Positions 1-13,749 of a stretch of 64,000 bases of DNA are shown piece after piece. The notes under the pieces are model-generated. The model ran no database searches, was not told the origin of the DNA, and worked only from the letters and a program-made list of their open reading frames with translations. The DNA is taken from positions 46,373,915-46,437,914 of the forward strand of contig CM060175.1 of the NCBI GenBank assembly GCA_030549775.1, written 5' to 3'. A program made the position numbers and the translations under genes. Numbering within the stretch: position 1 is the first letter of the stretch; every line of letters starts with the position of its first letter. The DNA comes from Tamarix chinensis. Taxonomy: Eukaryota; Streptophyta; Magnoliopsida; Caryophyllales; Tamaricaceae.

Positions 1-2140
1 ACTTCCCCATTGTTTTAAGATGAACTTTTTCAATAGTAAAAAATGGGGGTGTCATAATAGCCTTTAAATTAGGCGTATTTTGTGCTAGAAGAATTGCCTA
101 AAGGTAAGACATTCTTATATTTAATATGAAAATGGTATTTTATTGTTTGGTTTGGTTCCATATTCTTGATGTATCTTTATGTTGTGCATGAGTTAATTAT
201 ATTTTTAGATTTGAGCATATGGTAAAATTTTCTACTTTAAAGTTTTAAGCATGGTTTGAGTCCCCTATTATTATACATGATATTGTTAGTTTTGCACATA
301 ATTTAGTTAAATGCTAATATTACCATATAGCCATATGATTCTATGGATGAAACATGTCTTTTTATATATTTTATGACATAAAAGCATGCTAGGATTAATA
401 TGGTAAAGTTAGGTGAAATTTCTATTAAGTGGATCACATGTCTAAGTGTTGTTTTACCTAGATCAGTTGATCGGTTTGATGGACTAATTGGATGGTTTTG
501 TGAATAGTCACTTGATTTGGAATTTTTGATTGGTTGGTTGTGAGATGATTAGGTTGCTTCAATGAACTAGTTTCTACTTAATTGAGCAGTCTAACAAAAC
601 CAATAATTGGTTGCCTTATGACCAAAGTATTTTGGTCTCTAATTAGACCCATCGATTAATTTAGTCAAACCCAATGACTAGTTTCCTATGAAGAGTCAAT
701 CAATGGGACCAATGAGTCAACTATTTTACTGGTTTTATTTTTTTTTTAGGTCTGGTATGACTAGATAAGTTAATTGGTTCGCCTGTATCTCACCATGCTT
801 GCTTGTTATTTGATATTTTTTTAGGACTTCTATATTAATATTTCTATATAATTACAACATGTTAATCATAATTCCAATCGTGTTTAACCTAAATTTAATA
901 TGGATCCAAATAATGATATTTTGCGCCTCAAGTGGTTAAGTATGGTGTCATCACTAAACACCTAATTGGTGGCTTATATGCCTTGTGATGTGGCTAGTGT
1001 TATCACTTGGAAACATAAAATTTGGTTATTAATGGAATTAATTATAATTTTTTATAACACCTAATAATTTATAATTAATGGATTAAGATTTCATTTAAGC
1101 CTTTTTCTATGACTCTTAGGGTAGCTAGTCGAGAGTTCATAGGCTGGTTGACCTATGTTTTTATATTTTCACTCAATACCTATTTCCCTCTCTATTAGGT
1201 TGCGGCTAATAAGGGGTATGCACGTATCTTTGAGGTATATGATTATATGGTGACAGGTTGGCATAGAATCAATGTTCAGTATGGGTGGGTGAAATATCCT
1301 AGTAAAAGCCCCCTAGCATTTCCTATTGTCTATTTCTTAGGTAGATATGGTATCTCAACTTTTTAGCCCTCCCGGTGGAGATATTTAAGGTGTGCTAGGT
1401 GAGGTATCCCAATACAAGCCCCCTTGTTGCACTTAGACCCTATATAAAAGGTGTGGTATCATAATCTTTGTTAGCTCTTATAGTAGCGCTCGATGTGTGG
1501 TGGGTGTAGTATCCTAAGAGAAAAGCCCCTTCAATGTATCTTGACCCTATGGGGATGTGGTATCCCACTGTGTGTGTATGCTACCATGAATTTTTTTTAT
1601 AATGGAGAATTGGGTATAATGAATAGATTATCTTAATAACTAAAAATTATGTGGACATTAAAGGAAGATTATTATAATATAGTTTAAATTATGTGATTCT
1701 AATGCATGATATGTATTATTATTCTTCCATGATTTCCATGCAAGCAATCCTTGTTATATTACTATCATAAGTCTAAGGTATTTATTATGTTAGTATGCTT
1801 ATCATCATACTACAATGTGAATTCAATGTGCAACATGAGCCCTTACCATTTTTTTAGTAGTCTATTTTACTAGTACTTCATCATATTGATACTACATTTG
1901 TGTGATCATTATAATGACCAGACTTCTGATCTGGTGAGCAAAAGAAAATTTATAGGGATATGATTCTAAGTTAGACTATGTTGAGGATGATACCATGGGC
2001 CAATAGCTGGCCATTGTTTAGGGATTTGAGAGTTACTTTACCATTTAGTTAAGAGTTAGGCTAACTGATTAGATGTACTTTTACCCACTGTCGTGGGATG
2101 TTTTGGGTTCTTTCTAGTTATTTAAAATAACTATTATTCT
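1..2140 (+). repeat. Partial LTR of family A (old, plus orientation)
   Basis: Degenerate LTR sequence related to the LTRs of the chromovirus at 5973-20365, but on the opposite strand. Landmarks in common are the block around 85-130 (the reverse complement of about 7180-7230), the block at 900-1160 (reverse complement of about 6120-6370), the ~55-bp minisatellite at about 1290-1570, and the block near 2050-2130 (reverse complement of about 17260-17330). A G-rich LTR-end-like string sits at about 45-56, so the left part may be a junction with another copy. There is no ORF of interest. Edges are approximate. Confidence 0.5.
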
Positions 2141-2189
2141 TAATTATTTTATTATAATCAAGGGTCTTGGTCGAAGCCAACAAGTAAAG

Positions 2190-3130
2190 GTTTTTGTACT
2201 AAAATATTATTGCTAAATGGTAAGTCAATCTTATATTTAATATGCCTAAGTGATTGTGGTGTATAGTGATTTCATGAGTTAGCATATTCCATGTCAAAAA
2301 TGTGTCAATTTGGCTTTTCATCTTAAGCATGATATCATGAGTTGTATATTTTGGAGGCATGTACATGTTTTTAGCCATTTTGGCTTTAATGTGGTTTTTG
2401 ATCAATCAAGCATGAGATTATGTTGTAATTTTCATTAATGGGTATGCACATGTGTTTTAATGGTGTGAGTATGTTTTTAATTATGTTCTAATAGTTAATA
2501 ATCATTCCATGATTACTTGGCTAAGTTAGGAATTATTTCAACAAATTACATAGTGTGGCTTAATGTTTTGCCTAATTAAACTAGTGGATTGGCTAAGCTG
2601 GCCTTTCACTAAACCAAAGAAGTAATGGTTTAGCCTTAGACACTAGTTGATTGTTGTTTCTCAACCATTCAATTGGTGCATCAATATATTTTTATCCCCC
2701 TCATTTTCAAAGAGTCAACTAGTGAAGGTAATTATTACACTCGTTCACTAGTCCACTAGTCACCCTTATTCCAATCCACCGGTTTCTTCTTATTTTTAAT
2801 TGTTGTTCTCTATTCGAGTCCTAAACTATTAACTGGTTTAACGAGGCCAATCAACTTGCTCCTTGGGTAATTAAGTGATATTTTAGGATTGTGGCCTTAT
2901 GGTTTTGGCTTGACTTTTAACCTTTAATTTATAATTATGATAGTTGATAATTAACTAAAGAAATGATAAAAATGGTAAATTATGTGATTGTTTCTTGAAG
3001 CTTTGATTGATAAGTTTGTTGTTATCTTCTAAACACCCAATTTGGTTGCTTAGATGCCTTGGCTTAAGTTTGGTGTTATCTTCTAAATACCTAATTTGGT
3101 GACTTGGATGCCATGGTTTGAGTTTAGTGT
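2190..3130 (+). repeat. Second degenerate family-A-like LTR fragment
   Basis: The sequence restarts with a block like the one at about 100-130 and continues with the phrases about cycling 'gtgttatc..taaacacc..ttgg' at 3010-3160, which occur in inverted form at 6240-6370 and 18300-18450. This looks like a second, more diverged copy of the same LTR family, or an internal duplication. The short minus-strand ORF at 2199-2405 has no recognisable motif and is not called. Confidence 0.35.
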
Positions 3131-3290
3131 TATCTCCTAAACACCTAATTGGGTTTTGTATGGTCTAGGAAAATTTTAAGACTAAGGTGAGCATGTCCAT
3201 AAGGTATTTGGCCAAATCTCATCCTTTAGATAGGTATTCTAGGGTCTAATTTACCTAGTTGAGGAAAAACCTATATTCTCACTCCCTTTA
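3131..3290 (-). repeat. Possible 3' LTR edge of the Tat-like element
   Basis: About 130 bp here resemble 47400-47526 in the same orientation: a shared core 'agactaaggtgag', then 'ccaaat', then 'ctagttga(a/g)gaaa'. The copy at 47400-47526 lies at the U3 edge of what I read as the 5' LTR of a minus-strand Tat-like element. This copy would then mark its 3' LTR about 44 kb away. The alignment was done by eye at roughly two-thirds identity. Confidence 0.35.
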
Positions 3291-4440
3291 AAATTTCATC
3301 AACCACATAAGCTACTTCCAGGGGTAAATAAGCTGAACTTATATTATATGATTGATGGGTAATATTATACAGTACATATTCTCACCAAGAAGATATCAAT
3401 ACAAAATAAAAAATAAAAATTATAATGTAAAAGACCGATGGAGAAGTTTGTTCATCAATGTGTGAATCAAATGCATATATACAAATAAAGTTATACATAA
3501 AAGACCATCAAAAATTTTTATAAACAATAAAAATGGAAAAAAAAAATTACACAAAAGACTACCAGATATAACACACACAATATCATATACCAATAGATAT
3601 ACACATTCTTGTAAAGCCCATCTATCATCTAATACATTATATAACTACTCAACCTATCTTTCTAAAGGACAAATAAAATTATCAAAATCCCATCAATTTT
3701 ATTAAAATTTAAATTTTGAATTTCAATAAAAATAATATAGTACCAAAAAGATGGCTTGTCAGGGCTTGTTAGGTAAGCCTTATTTTCCTTACTCCCACGT
3801 GTTTAGAGAGAAGGGGAATATTTAAATAAGAACCACACAATCCTAACCACAATTATTATAAATTGAACAATCTTCTAGGTCATTGAAGACCATACATTTT
3901 GATGTCAATATAATACATAAGAAAAAGAAGAAAAAAAATTAGTGCTATGATTTGATGCTCCATCTTCTGCAAAGATTTTCCCCACCAACTATTCTTTCAT
4001 CTAATTACAAGAGGTTACCAATAGGGTACTATCGGTAATGAATACACACAACCTAAAAAACTATTTGTATTCCAAATAAAAAATATAAGGCATTTGACCA
4101 TCTTGCATCACTATATATATAAAGCCCCTCAAATTTTTCTCTTTTTTACTTCTAAAATTACTACTCTTCATTTTATTTTAACTCTTTCACCCTATACTTT
4201 CATTAAAGAAATTTATTCAAACCTATACCCATTTACCTAAAAAATTAAAATCTCCATCTTTAATCCACACTATTATTGTGTTCATCCATAGAGATTGTCA
4301 CAACTCCTCCTATTATTGCTATAAGCAAAGGAATTAAATGGAATGAGTTTTATAAAGGTAATTAGACATGCCGAGTTTGCATTACCACCATACCAACCAC
4401 ATGATTTTTTGAAAGACTTGGTAAATCTACTACCTTTATA
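3291..4440. other. AT-rich stretch without recognised feature
   Basis: Low-GC DNA with A-runs and no ORF, RNA or terminal motif I can support. By position it would be the 3' untranslated part of the Tat-like substrate element, but nothing in the sequence shows that. Confidence 0.3.
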
Positions 4441-5972
4441 TGAAAGATTTATTTCCTTAACACCTTACTCGTCCTTCTAACTCCTCTTCTTCTCAATCTT
4501 CAAATATCTCCATCACACCCTTAGTTTTCCTTCCCCTTTTTATCTTCAATGAATTTTTTGGCTACAAAAAAAATTGCCCCTTCACCCTTTTGTAGCCTCC
4601 CACTTTCTATCAACATGTTTGACATTTCATCTTATGATTCAAATACTCTCCTTTTGATTAATGTTACCAAATCCTAGTTGGATCAATTTCGCATTAGATA
4701 ATATATTCTTTTTTCCCTAATTTGATTCAACCTTTCCCTTAGAGATTGCCAATAATATGCCCAATAGATGTATAACCTTGTATGTAGAGGCATTATAAGT
4801 TGGCATACAGTTTCCTTTACACATATTTATCATAGAATTTCTCTAAACCTGTTAGCTAAGCTCTATTCAACTCTTGCCCAATGCTTAGAGATTAGTGTTG
4901 AGCTTTTGTATGGAGATTGTTTATTGGAATTCAAACCAACAGTAGATATTTTTTAGCCCTTTTTTTAGATATTTAAGCCTTATGTTAGCCCTTGGGCTTC
5001 TATTCTTTCCAAACAAGATGCGAGAATAAATTTATCAAAGAACCTTAGTCATTTGTAAAAAGGTGGAAGTCCTAATATTTCTTCATTTTAGGGGATGTTG
5101 ATTGGAATATGCCCAAATGGGGCTAGTTGAATCCTAACATCAAAGAGTATCCACCTTTCTCTCTAGACTTAGAAACCTACATTGATAGATTTGATAAGTT
5201 TGTGTAGGATAGATTTATCATAAATAATAACAAGGTTGTAAATGATATTGTCATCCTCAAGAAGATAGGGTTAATTTCTAATGTTGGTAAGTAACATGTT
5301 CCCCTTTTGTCATGACCATCCATTCATTAACTCAACAAGGCTGCTGGCTTATAAAAGTTTCTTTTGTACCATGTATAGTGTAATGCCTAGAAAGCTCAAA
5401 AATAGGTTGTCCACTCTAACTTGTCTAAGGGCATAAAAGGCCCACCATTCATCTACTAGGTGAGATATCTACCACCGGGGCCACTAAATGGAAGGTATAT
5501 ATTCCAATAATATATAACTACCAGAATTATTTCATTTATAACCATGCTCTAAAATTTTTTTAGCTTTGTCATATGTTAAAGGGATTGTGAGGCCCAATCT
5601 TGCAAAGAAAAAGAAAAAGGAAAACTTAAAATAAGGCTAGTAATGCATATTATTTTTCCACGGACTCTTGTTATGAACATATCTTTGAGTCATGTATGCT
5701 CCCATCATAAACTTGTTTTATGTCCATCAGCTCTTGTAACAAATATTCCCTTAAAAACTAAGTATTGTGATTTTATCGTTCTTGTTCATCCCTTAGCTTA
5801 TATGATTACTAATTCTTCATATAAAAAAGTACCCTTTTTAGGAGGAAACCCAAGCTGAGGTAATCTTCAAGGTTTTGGTGACTAAAAAGGTTCCAAAGCC
5901 TTCATCTATCCAACTTTTTACCACCCAAGCCATCAAAACCAAAGAAGAAAGATAATATTCCTGCATCACTAC
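4440..5972 (+). pseudogene. Left half of a decayed plus-strand transposon ORF
   Basis: Conceptual plus-strand translation with frameshifts and stops gives protein-like patches. About 4950-5110 reads like 'FFRLFKPYVSPWA' followed by a Lys/Trp-rich and 'DWN(M)PKW' patch. About 5120-5280 reads 'EYPPFSLDLETYIDRFDKF' then 'NNNKVVNDIVILKKIGLI'. About 5880-5970 is Lys/Pro-rich. The first patch recalls the Pfam 'putative gypsy-type transposon' (Transposase_28) N-terminal region found in plant Tat-type elements; this is a weak, by-eye call. The reading continues at 20366 after the 14.4-kb chromovirus, so insertion split one ORF. It is not a functional gene. The 62- and 71-aa ORFs here are fragments of it. 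Confidence 0.4.
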
Positions 5973-7739
5973 TATAACAACCCCAATTATTAAACTAGAT
6001 TTTTTTAAGACAATATAAAGGGGGATTTACTGGAATACCTCACCTATTTGAATTAGACACCAGTGCCATGTCAACCTGCCATAATATAAGCCTATACCTC
6101 AAAGATATGTACACACCCCCCAACCAACTAACTCTTAGTTAGCTACCATAAGAGTCAAATAAAATAGCTTGAATGAAATTTTATTCCATTAATATATATT
6201 TTCAAGTGATATCACAAATCACAAATAAAAAATCTAAATAGGTGTTTCCAATTGATAACACCAAATACAATTAAATTCTATTATTAACCAAATTGGATGT
6301 TTCCAAGTGATAACACCAAACACATCACTAGGCATAATAGCTACCAATTGGGTGTTTAGAGATGACACAAAACTTTATGAATTCAAGTCCCAAATATCTT
6401 CATTTTGATTTTTATTAAATTCAGGGCAATCATAATTGAAATCACAAATTAAATGTTATAATTACATGGAGGTATTAACATAAAAGGCCTAAGAAAATAA
6501 CATCAATTTATAAATGAACTAGGTGGCAAATAGCCAGACCGATCAATTGGTCTCTATGACTAATCAACTAGTATGATCATACTAAACCATAACCAAAACG
6601 ACATCAAAGGACTAGTTGAATGCTTGGCCTCACTGATCGACTATTCATAGGAATAAGTTGATGGATTTGGTCTAACCGGTTCATAGATCTAAGTAAAAAC
6701 CAACCCATTTTGGCCTATAGAGACACCAATCAATGGGTTGAAAAAAAATCGACTAGTCATAGAAATCAGTCTCAAGACCAACCGATCCAAATTTCCAAAC
6801 TATTTGATTGCTCGCACAACTATTCAATGGGTTTGAGAAACCAATCAACTAGTCTAGGTAAAATACTACCCAGAATTACAATACACACACTAAAAATTAC
6901 CAAAATTTAGCATATTAAACTTGGCATGATTCTATGTCATAACACTCATAAAAATATATGTTACACACATAGATTCACATGGATAAATAGTAAGGTGAAT
7001 ACTTAAGCGAATCATGGTAAAATAGCCAACTTATATATAAAATCAGAGAAACTGAACAATGCTAAATTAGGAAGAATTATACCACATGCTCAACTTGTAG
7101 AATATAAATTAGTCCAGGCTCACACAAACACATCAAGTACAAGAGGCCCCAATAAGTCACAGAACCTCATTTATGTTAAATATAAGAATGCCTTACCTTA
7201 AAGTAATTTTTCTAGCACAAAAGCTCCTACTTGATTGATATCTAGTAGAAGCTCAATTCCTAAAAGAACAAAAGTTAGAACCATTAAAAATTACCTTTCA
7301 AAACTTCATTAAAACCAAGAAAAAATTAGAAGAAGAATACCAAAACACAACCTTTTCTCAAAAATAGGGTGCCAACCAAAAGAACTAAAATCTCCAACCT
7401 CTCCCAAACCTTAAATCATCCTTGTTTAAGGAAAATAATGGGGACCTGAAGCCAAGATCATAAGAAGAAAAAGGATACAATAATCAACTAATGAAGGGAG
7501 AAAACTATATCAAGCCCCTATTTGTTCAATATATAGGGGGAAAAGGAAGAATGAAGGGATGCTCAACACTTGAAAAAAAATTTCCACCAAGAAAAGGGAG
7601 AAGAGAGCAAGCAAAATAGGTGAGGAATGAAATAGATCATAAATGAAGGATATAGAGGTGAGGTCGGGTTGACATTAATAGAAAAGATGGAGATGAGACT
7701 GGAAAGGATGAGGGTGGACAACCAAGAAGTAAGAGCTGG

Positions 7740-10700
7740 TGTAACACCCCTAGATCCTAATTTAGGAATTAAAAATAACATGAGGATTTTTGGGTAAGAT
7801 TTAATTAAATATACCATTTTTTTTAAAAAGATAATGATATTATAATAAAAATGATTAAAGCTAAAAAGGAAGAAAATAATGGGGGGATCAAATCAGTGGA
7901 GGATAGAATAAATTACTAAACTAAAATAAAATTGAAGTAAATTATAGTAATAATTTCTAAATTAATTAAAAAATATTGATTTAGTTTTACTAATTCTATT
8001 ATTTCCAAAATTTCAAAAAAAATCCCAAAATACCCTCCACCACCTCATTTTCTCTTTTTTTTCCTATTTCTCTCATTTTCTTCCTTTTCTTTTTCCTTCT
8101 TCCTTTTTCTTCTTTATCATTCTTTTTCCTCCCTCACCAGCCTAAGCCATGCCCAATATAGCCTAACTCTTCCCCATTCCTCTCCTTTCCTTCCGTGTGT
8201 GGCCCACTCCCTACTTTTTTCTTTTTTCCTCTCTCGTGGCCTAGTGTAGCCCCTCAATTCTTCCTTTTCTCTCCCTCTTTTTTTCCTCCATTTCCTTTTT
8301 TGACCTCACCTCTTGCCTCTTGCTTGTGACAAGCACACACCGCTGCCATTTTTGTAGCTCCCCTCCCTTGTCTCCCTGTTCCTTTCCTCTTTTCACCATG
8401 CAAGGAGTGCAACAAGCACATGTCCTGCACTGTCCTCCCTTCCTTTGCACGTCCCTCTCCCTCACCTACCCCTACCCCCTACAAACCTACCGCCTTTGCA
8501 AACCTACATCGCTTGCCACCACCAATCGGCAGCTACCTACTTCCCCCTTAGTTCTCTTTCATCCTTTCTCCTCTTCTCCCTCCCCTGCACCTATAAAAGC
8601 CTCCTTACCCTCTTTTTCCCTTTCTTTTCTACCTCGATTCCCTTCTGTCTCCCTTTCCCCCATTGCTTCTTCAAACATTGCCACCGCCACTGTCGCGTCG
8701 TGTCGTTGTCCCAACCTTCACCCTTCCTCTTCCCTACACCACCTTGCACCAAACATGACATTCCCATGCCCATAACTATCCCTCTTATTCTCTCCCCACC
8801 TGTGCATAGTGGGTAACTCGAGCTACCATTTTACACCCCTCGCAACCTATTTCCTCGCCCTACGCTTCCACCACCACCGCAACCACCAACTCCATTACCT
8901 CCCACTCTAACTAGGAAACCTCCCCTACCTTCCCATGCCCTCCATTCCCCTTTTCTGTCCCTCCTTCGTCCTCCTTTCCTCTCCTTCATTCTCAACCACC
9001 ACCGCCGTCGTCGCCATGGGACACCACCACCACAACCCCATCTAAACCAAAAACCGTACGAACCAAGAAAACACCACTTCCCTCTACTTCTCCAACCCCA
9101 AAATCCCACCACCCTTGCACTGCCTCCACCGATGCCACCTTAGCTTGCCACTCCCTCTCTAGTTGTGCCCTAACTCTTATATTTATTTGGTATAATTTAT
9201 TTTAAAATATTTTTCTATTATTAACCTTATTATTATTATCATCATTATTATTATTAATCTCATTACTAGTATTTAGCTAGGAAAAATAAAAGAAATAGGA
9301 AAAATGTTTAATATTAAGTGTTCCATTTTTTATAGTTTGTGAACCAAACCCTTATGAATAATGAGGATTAGGATTCATGCTCCAAACCCGGTGTTCTATA
9401 AGGGGAAGGATATGATTAAGGCTTGGTTTGTATGATTTATGTGCTTATGGGTGTAATGATATATGTTATGTATTTATATGTGATTGTGAGCTAAACATGT
9501 ATGTAGCGTATCCTTCTTTACATGGGGTGTATGATTTATGATATGGGTGATATGGCTTGTTATTTATGTCATGCTCTTATACAAGTTGTTATAATATCAC
9601 ATGCATGCTAGGAGGCCTTAGGTGGTATGGTGAGGTTGTGGGGACCTAAAGGAAATAAAGAGAGTGGAGTGACTGAGGAAAAGTGGAAAGGAAGCCTAAG
9701 TACCTTATGACCTATGGGTGATAAAATAAAGGAAGAGTAATAATAAAATGAAGGGTTAGAGTAAATCTTGCATGGGAAGTGTAAGGCTTGCGTGGGGTGG
9801 TTAGTCTTTGCATGGGGGGAAAGTTTGCATGGAAAAAGTTGGTTTAAGGTTTAATCATGGTGAGGAAGAGTACTTGGGGTGATAGGACTCCTTAGGGAAA
9901 AGATAGTATGTGGGTTGGTAGCAGTGTGCATGGGAGCTTAACTAGGTTTTTTAGGGAAAACCCCTAAGTAGGGGAGTGTGTGAAAGGGTTGAAGGTGGAT
10001 GGTCGGAGGTAGGGTTGAGATTAGGGGGGCAGTCATGTGGTAAAGAGGGTGGAGTGTGTATACGAAGGGATGGTGTAAAAGAAAAGAGGAGTATTAGTGT
10101 TTTGGGATAGCCAAATAGGGTTTTCTAATCATATGTGGAAGATGGGGAGTAGGGTAGTGATGTTGGGACATGGGTGGAGTGGAGAGATGGTGTTGGAATC
10201 AAAGGCGAGTAAGGGCCATGTATGATAAAGAGAGGTTAGGACCACATAGGTTAGATTAGGGTTTCCAAGGGGAAACCCTAGTAGGCAATGATGAGTCTAG
10301 GTGGAGAAATAGGAAAGTAGGCCTTAGCCCACATGTGTGGGGATTTCGGATTTCATGGTGAGTAGGGGGAAAGTTGAGAAAGAAGTCTTGGAGTCCTAGA
10401 ATATGTAGAGGTGCCAAGTTATGGGATAGAATTATTCAGGGAGCGTGGGGTGGAAGAGTGAATGGGAATCTCTTTGGGGTATTCATGTCTAGTAAGAAAT
10501 TACTTGTTGAATAATCCATAACTAAAACACTAACCATCTAAAGTGGAAGACTATTGAGCCACGAAAATAGTGGTTAGGTGCATTTTACCCTAGAGATCAA
10601 TCCACCGACGAATAATAGTGGTCAGGTGTGTTTTCCTTGGAGTGTATTCCGATCCACCAGCTATAATGGTGGGGGATTTTGAGCTCAATGAACTAAACCT

Positions 10701-11530
10701 TAAATGATAACAAGTATGGGAAAAAAATTAATCACTTATAGTGGAACACCATATGAGTTGGGGTTAGACCGATCCACCTGTGAAAATAGTGGCTAGAAAT
10801 ATTGTCTTGGAGAGCGATCCATCGGCAAATAATAGTGGCCAGAAGTATCTTGCTCTAGGGTGTTTTATGATCCACAGGCTATAATATTGGGATTTTCATA
10901 CTCTCATGGATATAATTCAAGAGATGTATCAAGATGGTATGAATAGCCTAAGTTTTAATAATGGTGATTAATCGGAATTACTTACTCCATGCATTATCTG
11001 CCCTTTTCATGTTATACTCTATCTTATCCATATGGTTACCTTACTCAATGCGTAGTGTATTGATCACCCCTTTTATGGGTGCTGCTCATTCTCATGAGTA
11101 GTAACCCCTCCTGAGTCTATGCGAGTAGAAGATGATGCCTATGATGACTTCAATGCCTATGATGCCTTGGGAAGGGCTAAGTGATGACCTGTTGTACTTG
11201 ATGTGGGGTCCAAGAGGGTGTACTCCGAACTTATCCTTATCCATTTTACTATTGTTTTCATTTCCCTCATAGTGGGCGTGTTTGTATTTAATTTCCTTTC
11301 TATTTTAACTCTGTCATTTGCGTACTCTAGTTTTAGTTATGAAATGTTAAACTTTTATGGTTTTATTTGATTACTCGCATTACTACTTTTAGTCCCTTAT
11401 CATTTTGGTTAGTATGAGATTGGCTATGAGTTAATCTTGTACTAATCACGACAGTTGCACCCTTAATTTTAGTTTATGGTTTTTTGTCACAAATGAAAAA
11501 ATTTCACCTATAAATTCTAGGGGTGTTACA
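7740..11530 (+). repeat. Solo LTR (3791 bp), family B, TSD GCTGG/GGTGG
   Basis: Begins TGTAACACCCCTAGA and ends with the exact inverse TCTAGGGGTGTTACA. The host sequence (3' LTR of the chromovirus) resumes directly after it, and the uninterrupted form is visible in the sister LTR near 19880. Flanks GCTGG (7735-7739) and GGTGG (11531-11535) differ at one base. Internal order matches the LTR at 50501-54831: a CT-rich block (8040-9180) with TATA box, a G-rich block (9600-10450), the CCACCGG..TAATAGTGG repeats (10540-10890), the double hairpin (11064-11100), then the terminus. No internal region remains, so it formed by LTR-LTR recombination. The Pro/Ser-rich ORFs at 8320-8816 are by-products of the CT-rich strand. 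Confidence 0.8.
8592..8599 (+). promoter_or_regulatory. TATA box of the solo LTR
   Basis: TATAAAAG about 850 bp into the LTR, in a CT-rich context. Its relative place matches the TATAAATA in the related LTR at 51568-51575, so it is the likely U3/R promoter element. Confidence 0.5.
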
Positions 11531-12036
11531 GGTGGCTTGATGGAGTGATGGGGGTTGAGTGCAAACAAGAAAGAACATGGAAATGGGTTGGTGAGTCAAA
11601 AGATGGTGCACAAAGTCAACCACATGCCCCAACTAGTAGAAGAGAAAAAATGAACCTAGCCTCAAAAGTGCTTTTTCAAAAAAAAAATATGGCTAATTAA
11701 AATCATATAATGATCAAGAAAATAAAAAAAATAATTCCAAAACATCAAAATATGCTTATTAAAACAAATGGACTCGAATTAGGAGTTTTCATAAACATTA
11801 GAAAGAGATTCAAATCAAACTTAGAAATGGATTTGAAATCGTAGGATAACCAATTGGTTGATTTGGGCAGTTTGTTGAGAACAAAAATATCAATTTCTGA
11901 GCACACTAGTAGATTGGTATACCTAAAATTCATATTTTGATTAGAATTTTAAGACCATTCCAAAACCAAAACTAATTTATTTTATGTAAACATAATTGTA
12001 AACACATATTGAAGTATTTTGAGACTGGGTAATATA

Positions 12037-12048
12037 GTACCACCCCTT
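12037..12048 (-). other. Polypurine tract of the chromovirus
   Basis: The minus strand reads AAGGGGTGGTAC directly before the 3' LTR start. Its position and purine content fit a plus-strand primer. Confidence 0.6.
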
Positions 12049-12229
12049 GAAAAGGGAATTCACCCTTAAAGTCCACAAAAGAAATGTATTTATATTAGCA
12101 CAAAACATAACAAAACCCTAAGCAACAAACCAAAAGAATATAAACACTATAGGCTAATACATGAGAGAACGGTATTACCCCATTTAAAAGAGGTGGTGTT
12201 ACTCATGCAATACATCTAAGAAAACAACT

Positions 12230-13560
12230 CTATATACTTCATCTTGATATCCTCCTCAAACTCCCAAGTGACTTATTTTGTGCCATGGCATGACCACAAG
12301 ACCTTCACTAGTGGAACAACCTTCAAATGTGTCTCCCAAGTCTTGAAATTAAAGATCCTCAGCTATCACTACTCGGAGGTCAATATCTCATTGAGCTTAA
12401 TTGAATATGGCTGAAAGATGTGTGATAAATCTGACACGTACCTCCTCAACTAAGAGATGTGGAAAACGTGATGTACGCATGAAAGCTCAATGGGTAAGGT
12501 AAAATGGTAACAAAGCTCTCCAATATAATCCAAAATCTTGTATGACCTAATATACCTTGGGCTAAGCTTTCCCTTATGACTAAAATGCATCACTCCCTTT
12601 GTTGGTGAAACTTTCAGAAGGACTCAATAACCTACCTAAAACCTGTTTACTTTACTCCACAGATCTGCATAGCTTTTTTATCTCTCTTTGGCCACCTTCA
12701 TCTAGTCTCAAATCAACCCAATCTTCTTGCTAGTGTCCTCTACCAACAATGGTCCAAACACAATCGCCTCAGTTGAGTCACTCCAACACAATCGTCCTTA
12801 AAGTACCTCGAAAGGTGTCATCCTTATGCTTGCATGATGACTATTTTTTTAGGGAACTTTACCAATTCAAGACAATCCTCCCAACTTCCCTAAAACTCAA
12901 GCACACATGCCTGAAGCATATCCTTGAAGATTTGAATAGTATGCTTAGTCTACCTGTTGGTAAGTAGAAGAAAAGTTGTGCTCATCTTAAGCTGTCTTCC
13001 GAAAGTTTCTTGCAACTTCTATTAGAAGTACAATAAGAATCTGGAATCTCAGTCTGATACAATTTCCTTAGGCACCCCATGTACTAGACCATATACTTTC
13101 TATAAGCACTGGCCATCTGCTCCATACTCCTAGTCAGTTTCATCGGCATGAATACTACGGACTTGGTCAACCAGTCAACTACCACCCATATCAAATCTAA
13201 ACCACTATGGGAATTCAGTTATCTAAACATGAAGTCAATCCACACGCTATCCCATTTCTATTTAAGGATCTCTAATGGCTAAATTAACCTCCCCCCCCCC
13301 CGAATGCTTGTATTCTACCTTTACCTTCTAACACATCAAGCATCGGGCCATAAATTTTGCAACCTCCTACTTTATACAAGGCCACAATAGATCTATCTCA
13401 AGTCCTTGTACAATTTATCCCATTTAGGATGGATGGGATATAGTGCATGATAACCCTCCTCTAAGATCCTCCTCTTAAGTTCCCTACAGCTCTACAGAAC
13501 ACAACACCTTCCTCGGAAACAGAAACGACCATCCTAAAAAATCTTGAACCCCACTGCTTT
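12230..13560 (-). pseudogene. Chromovirus integrase and chromodomain-like tail (decayed)
   Basis: Integrase would insert the cDNA into the genome, and the C-terminal chromodomain would steer it to chromatin. The minus-strand translation near 13040-13090 gives 'LVHGVPKEIVSD' followed by a stop and 'DSRF', the conserved core of plant gypsy integrase including the second catalytic Asp of D,D35E. Near 12240-12320 it gives 'VVPLVKVLWSCHG' then 'TWEFEEDIK', which matches the C-terminal chromodomain-type tail of Tekay-like elements. Many stops break the frame. The plus-strand ORF at 12749-12967 is a shadow. Confidence 0.7.
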
Positions 13561-13749
13561 GCCTTTTGATATTACCTTCTTGATCCTCTCAAGATTAAAA
13601 TCTCTTAGCTGACTAGCTCAAATCTCATCAAGGATAGTTTGGGTGATCGAGAGGGTGCTCACCCTTATCTCAAGATCCCTAAACCCAATGATCTCTATGT
13701 TCAACACCTGAAGATCTCACCAAATCCAATCCGACACAACCAGTAAAAC

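Larger units (their letters stand above)
5973..12036 (-). repeat. 3' LTR of the chromovirus, interrupted by a solo LTR
   Basis: Minus-oriented LTR of about 2.27 kb once the inserted 7740-11530 block and its TSD are removed. Parts align with the 5' LTR: 6030-6480 with 18040-18540, 6940-7740 with 19040-19880, and 11531-12036 with 19880-20365. It ends in TA-type degenerate termini instead of TG/CA. The AC-rich minisatellite of the 5' LTR is almost absent. Confidence 0.75.

Noticed and set aside
8831..9112. 93-aa Gly/Arg/Trp-rich minus-strand ORF
   Set aside because: Mirror of the CT-rich U3 block of the solo LTR; no homologous frame in the related LTRs.
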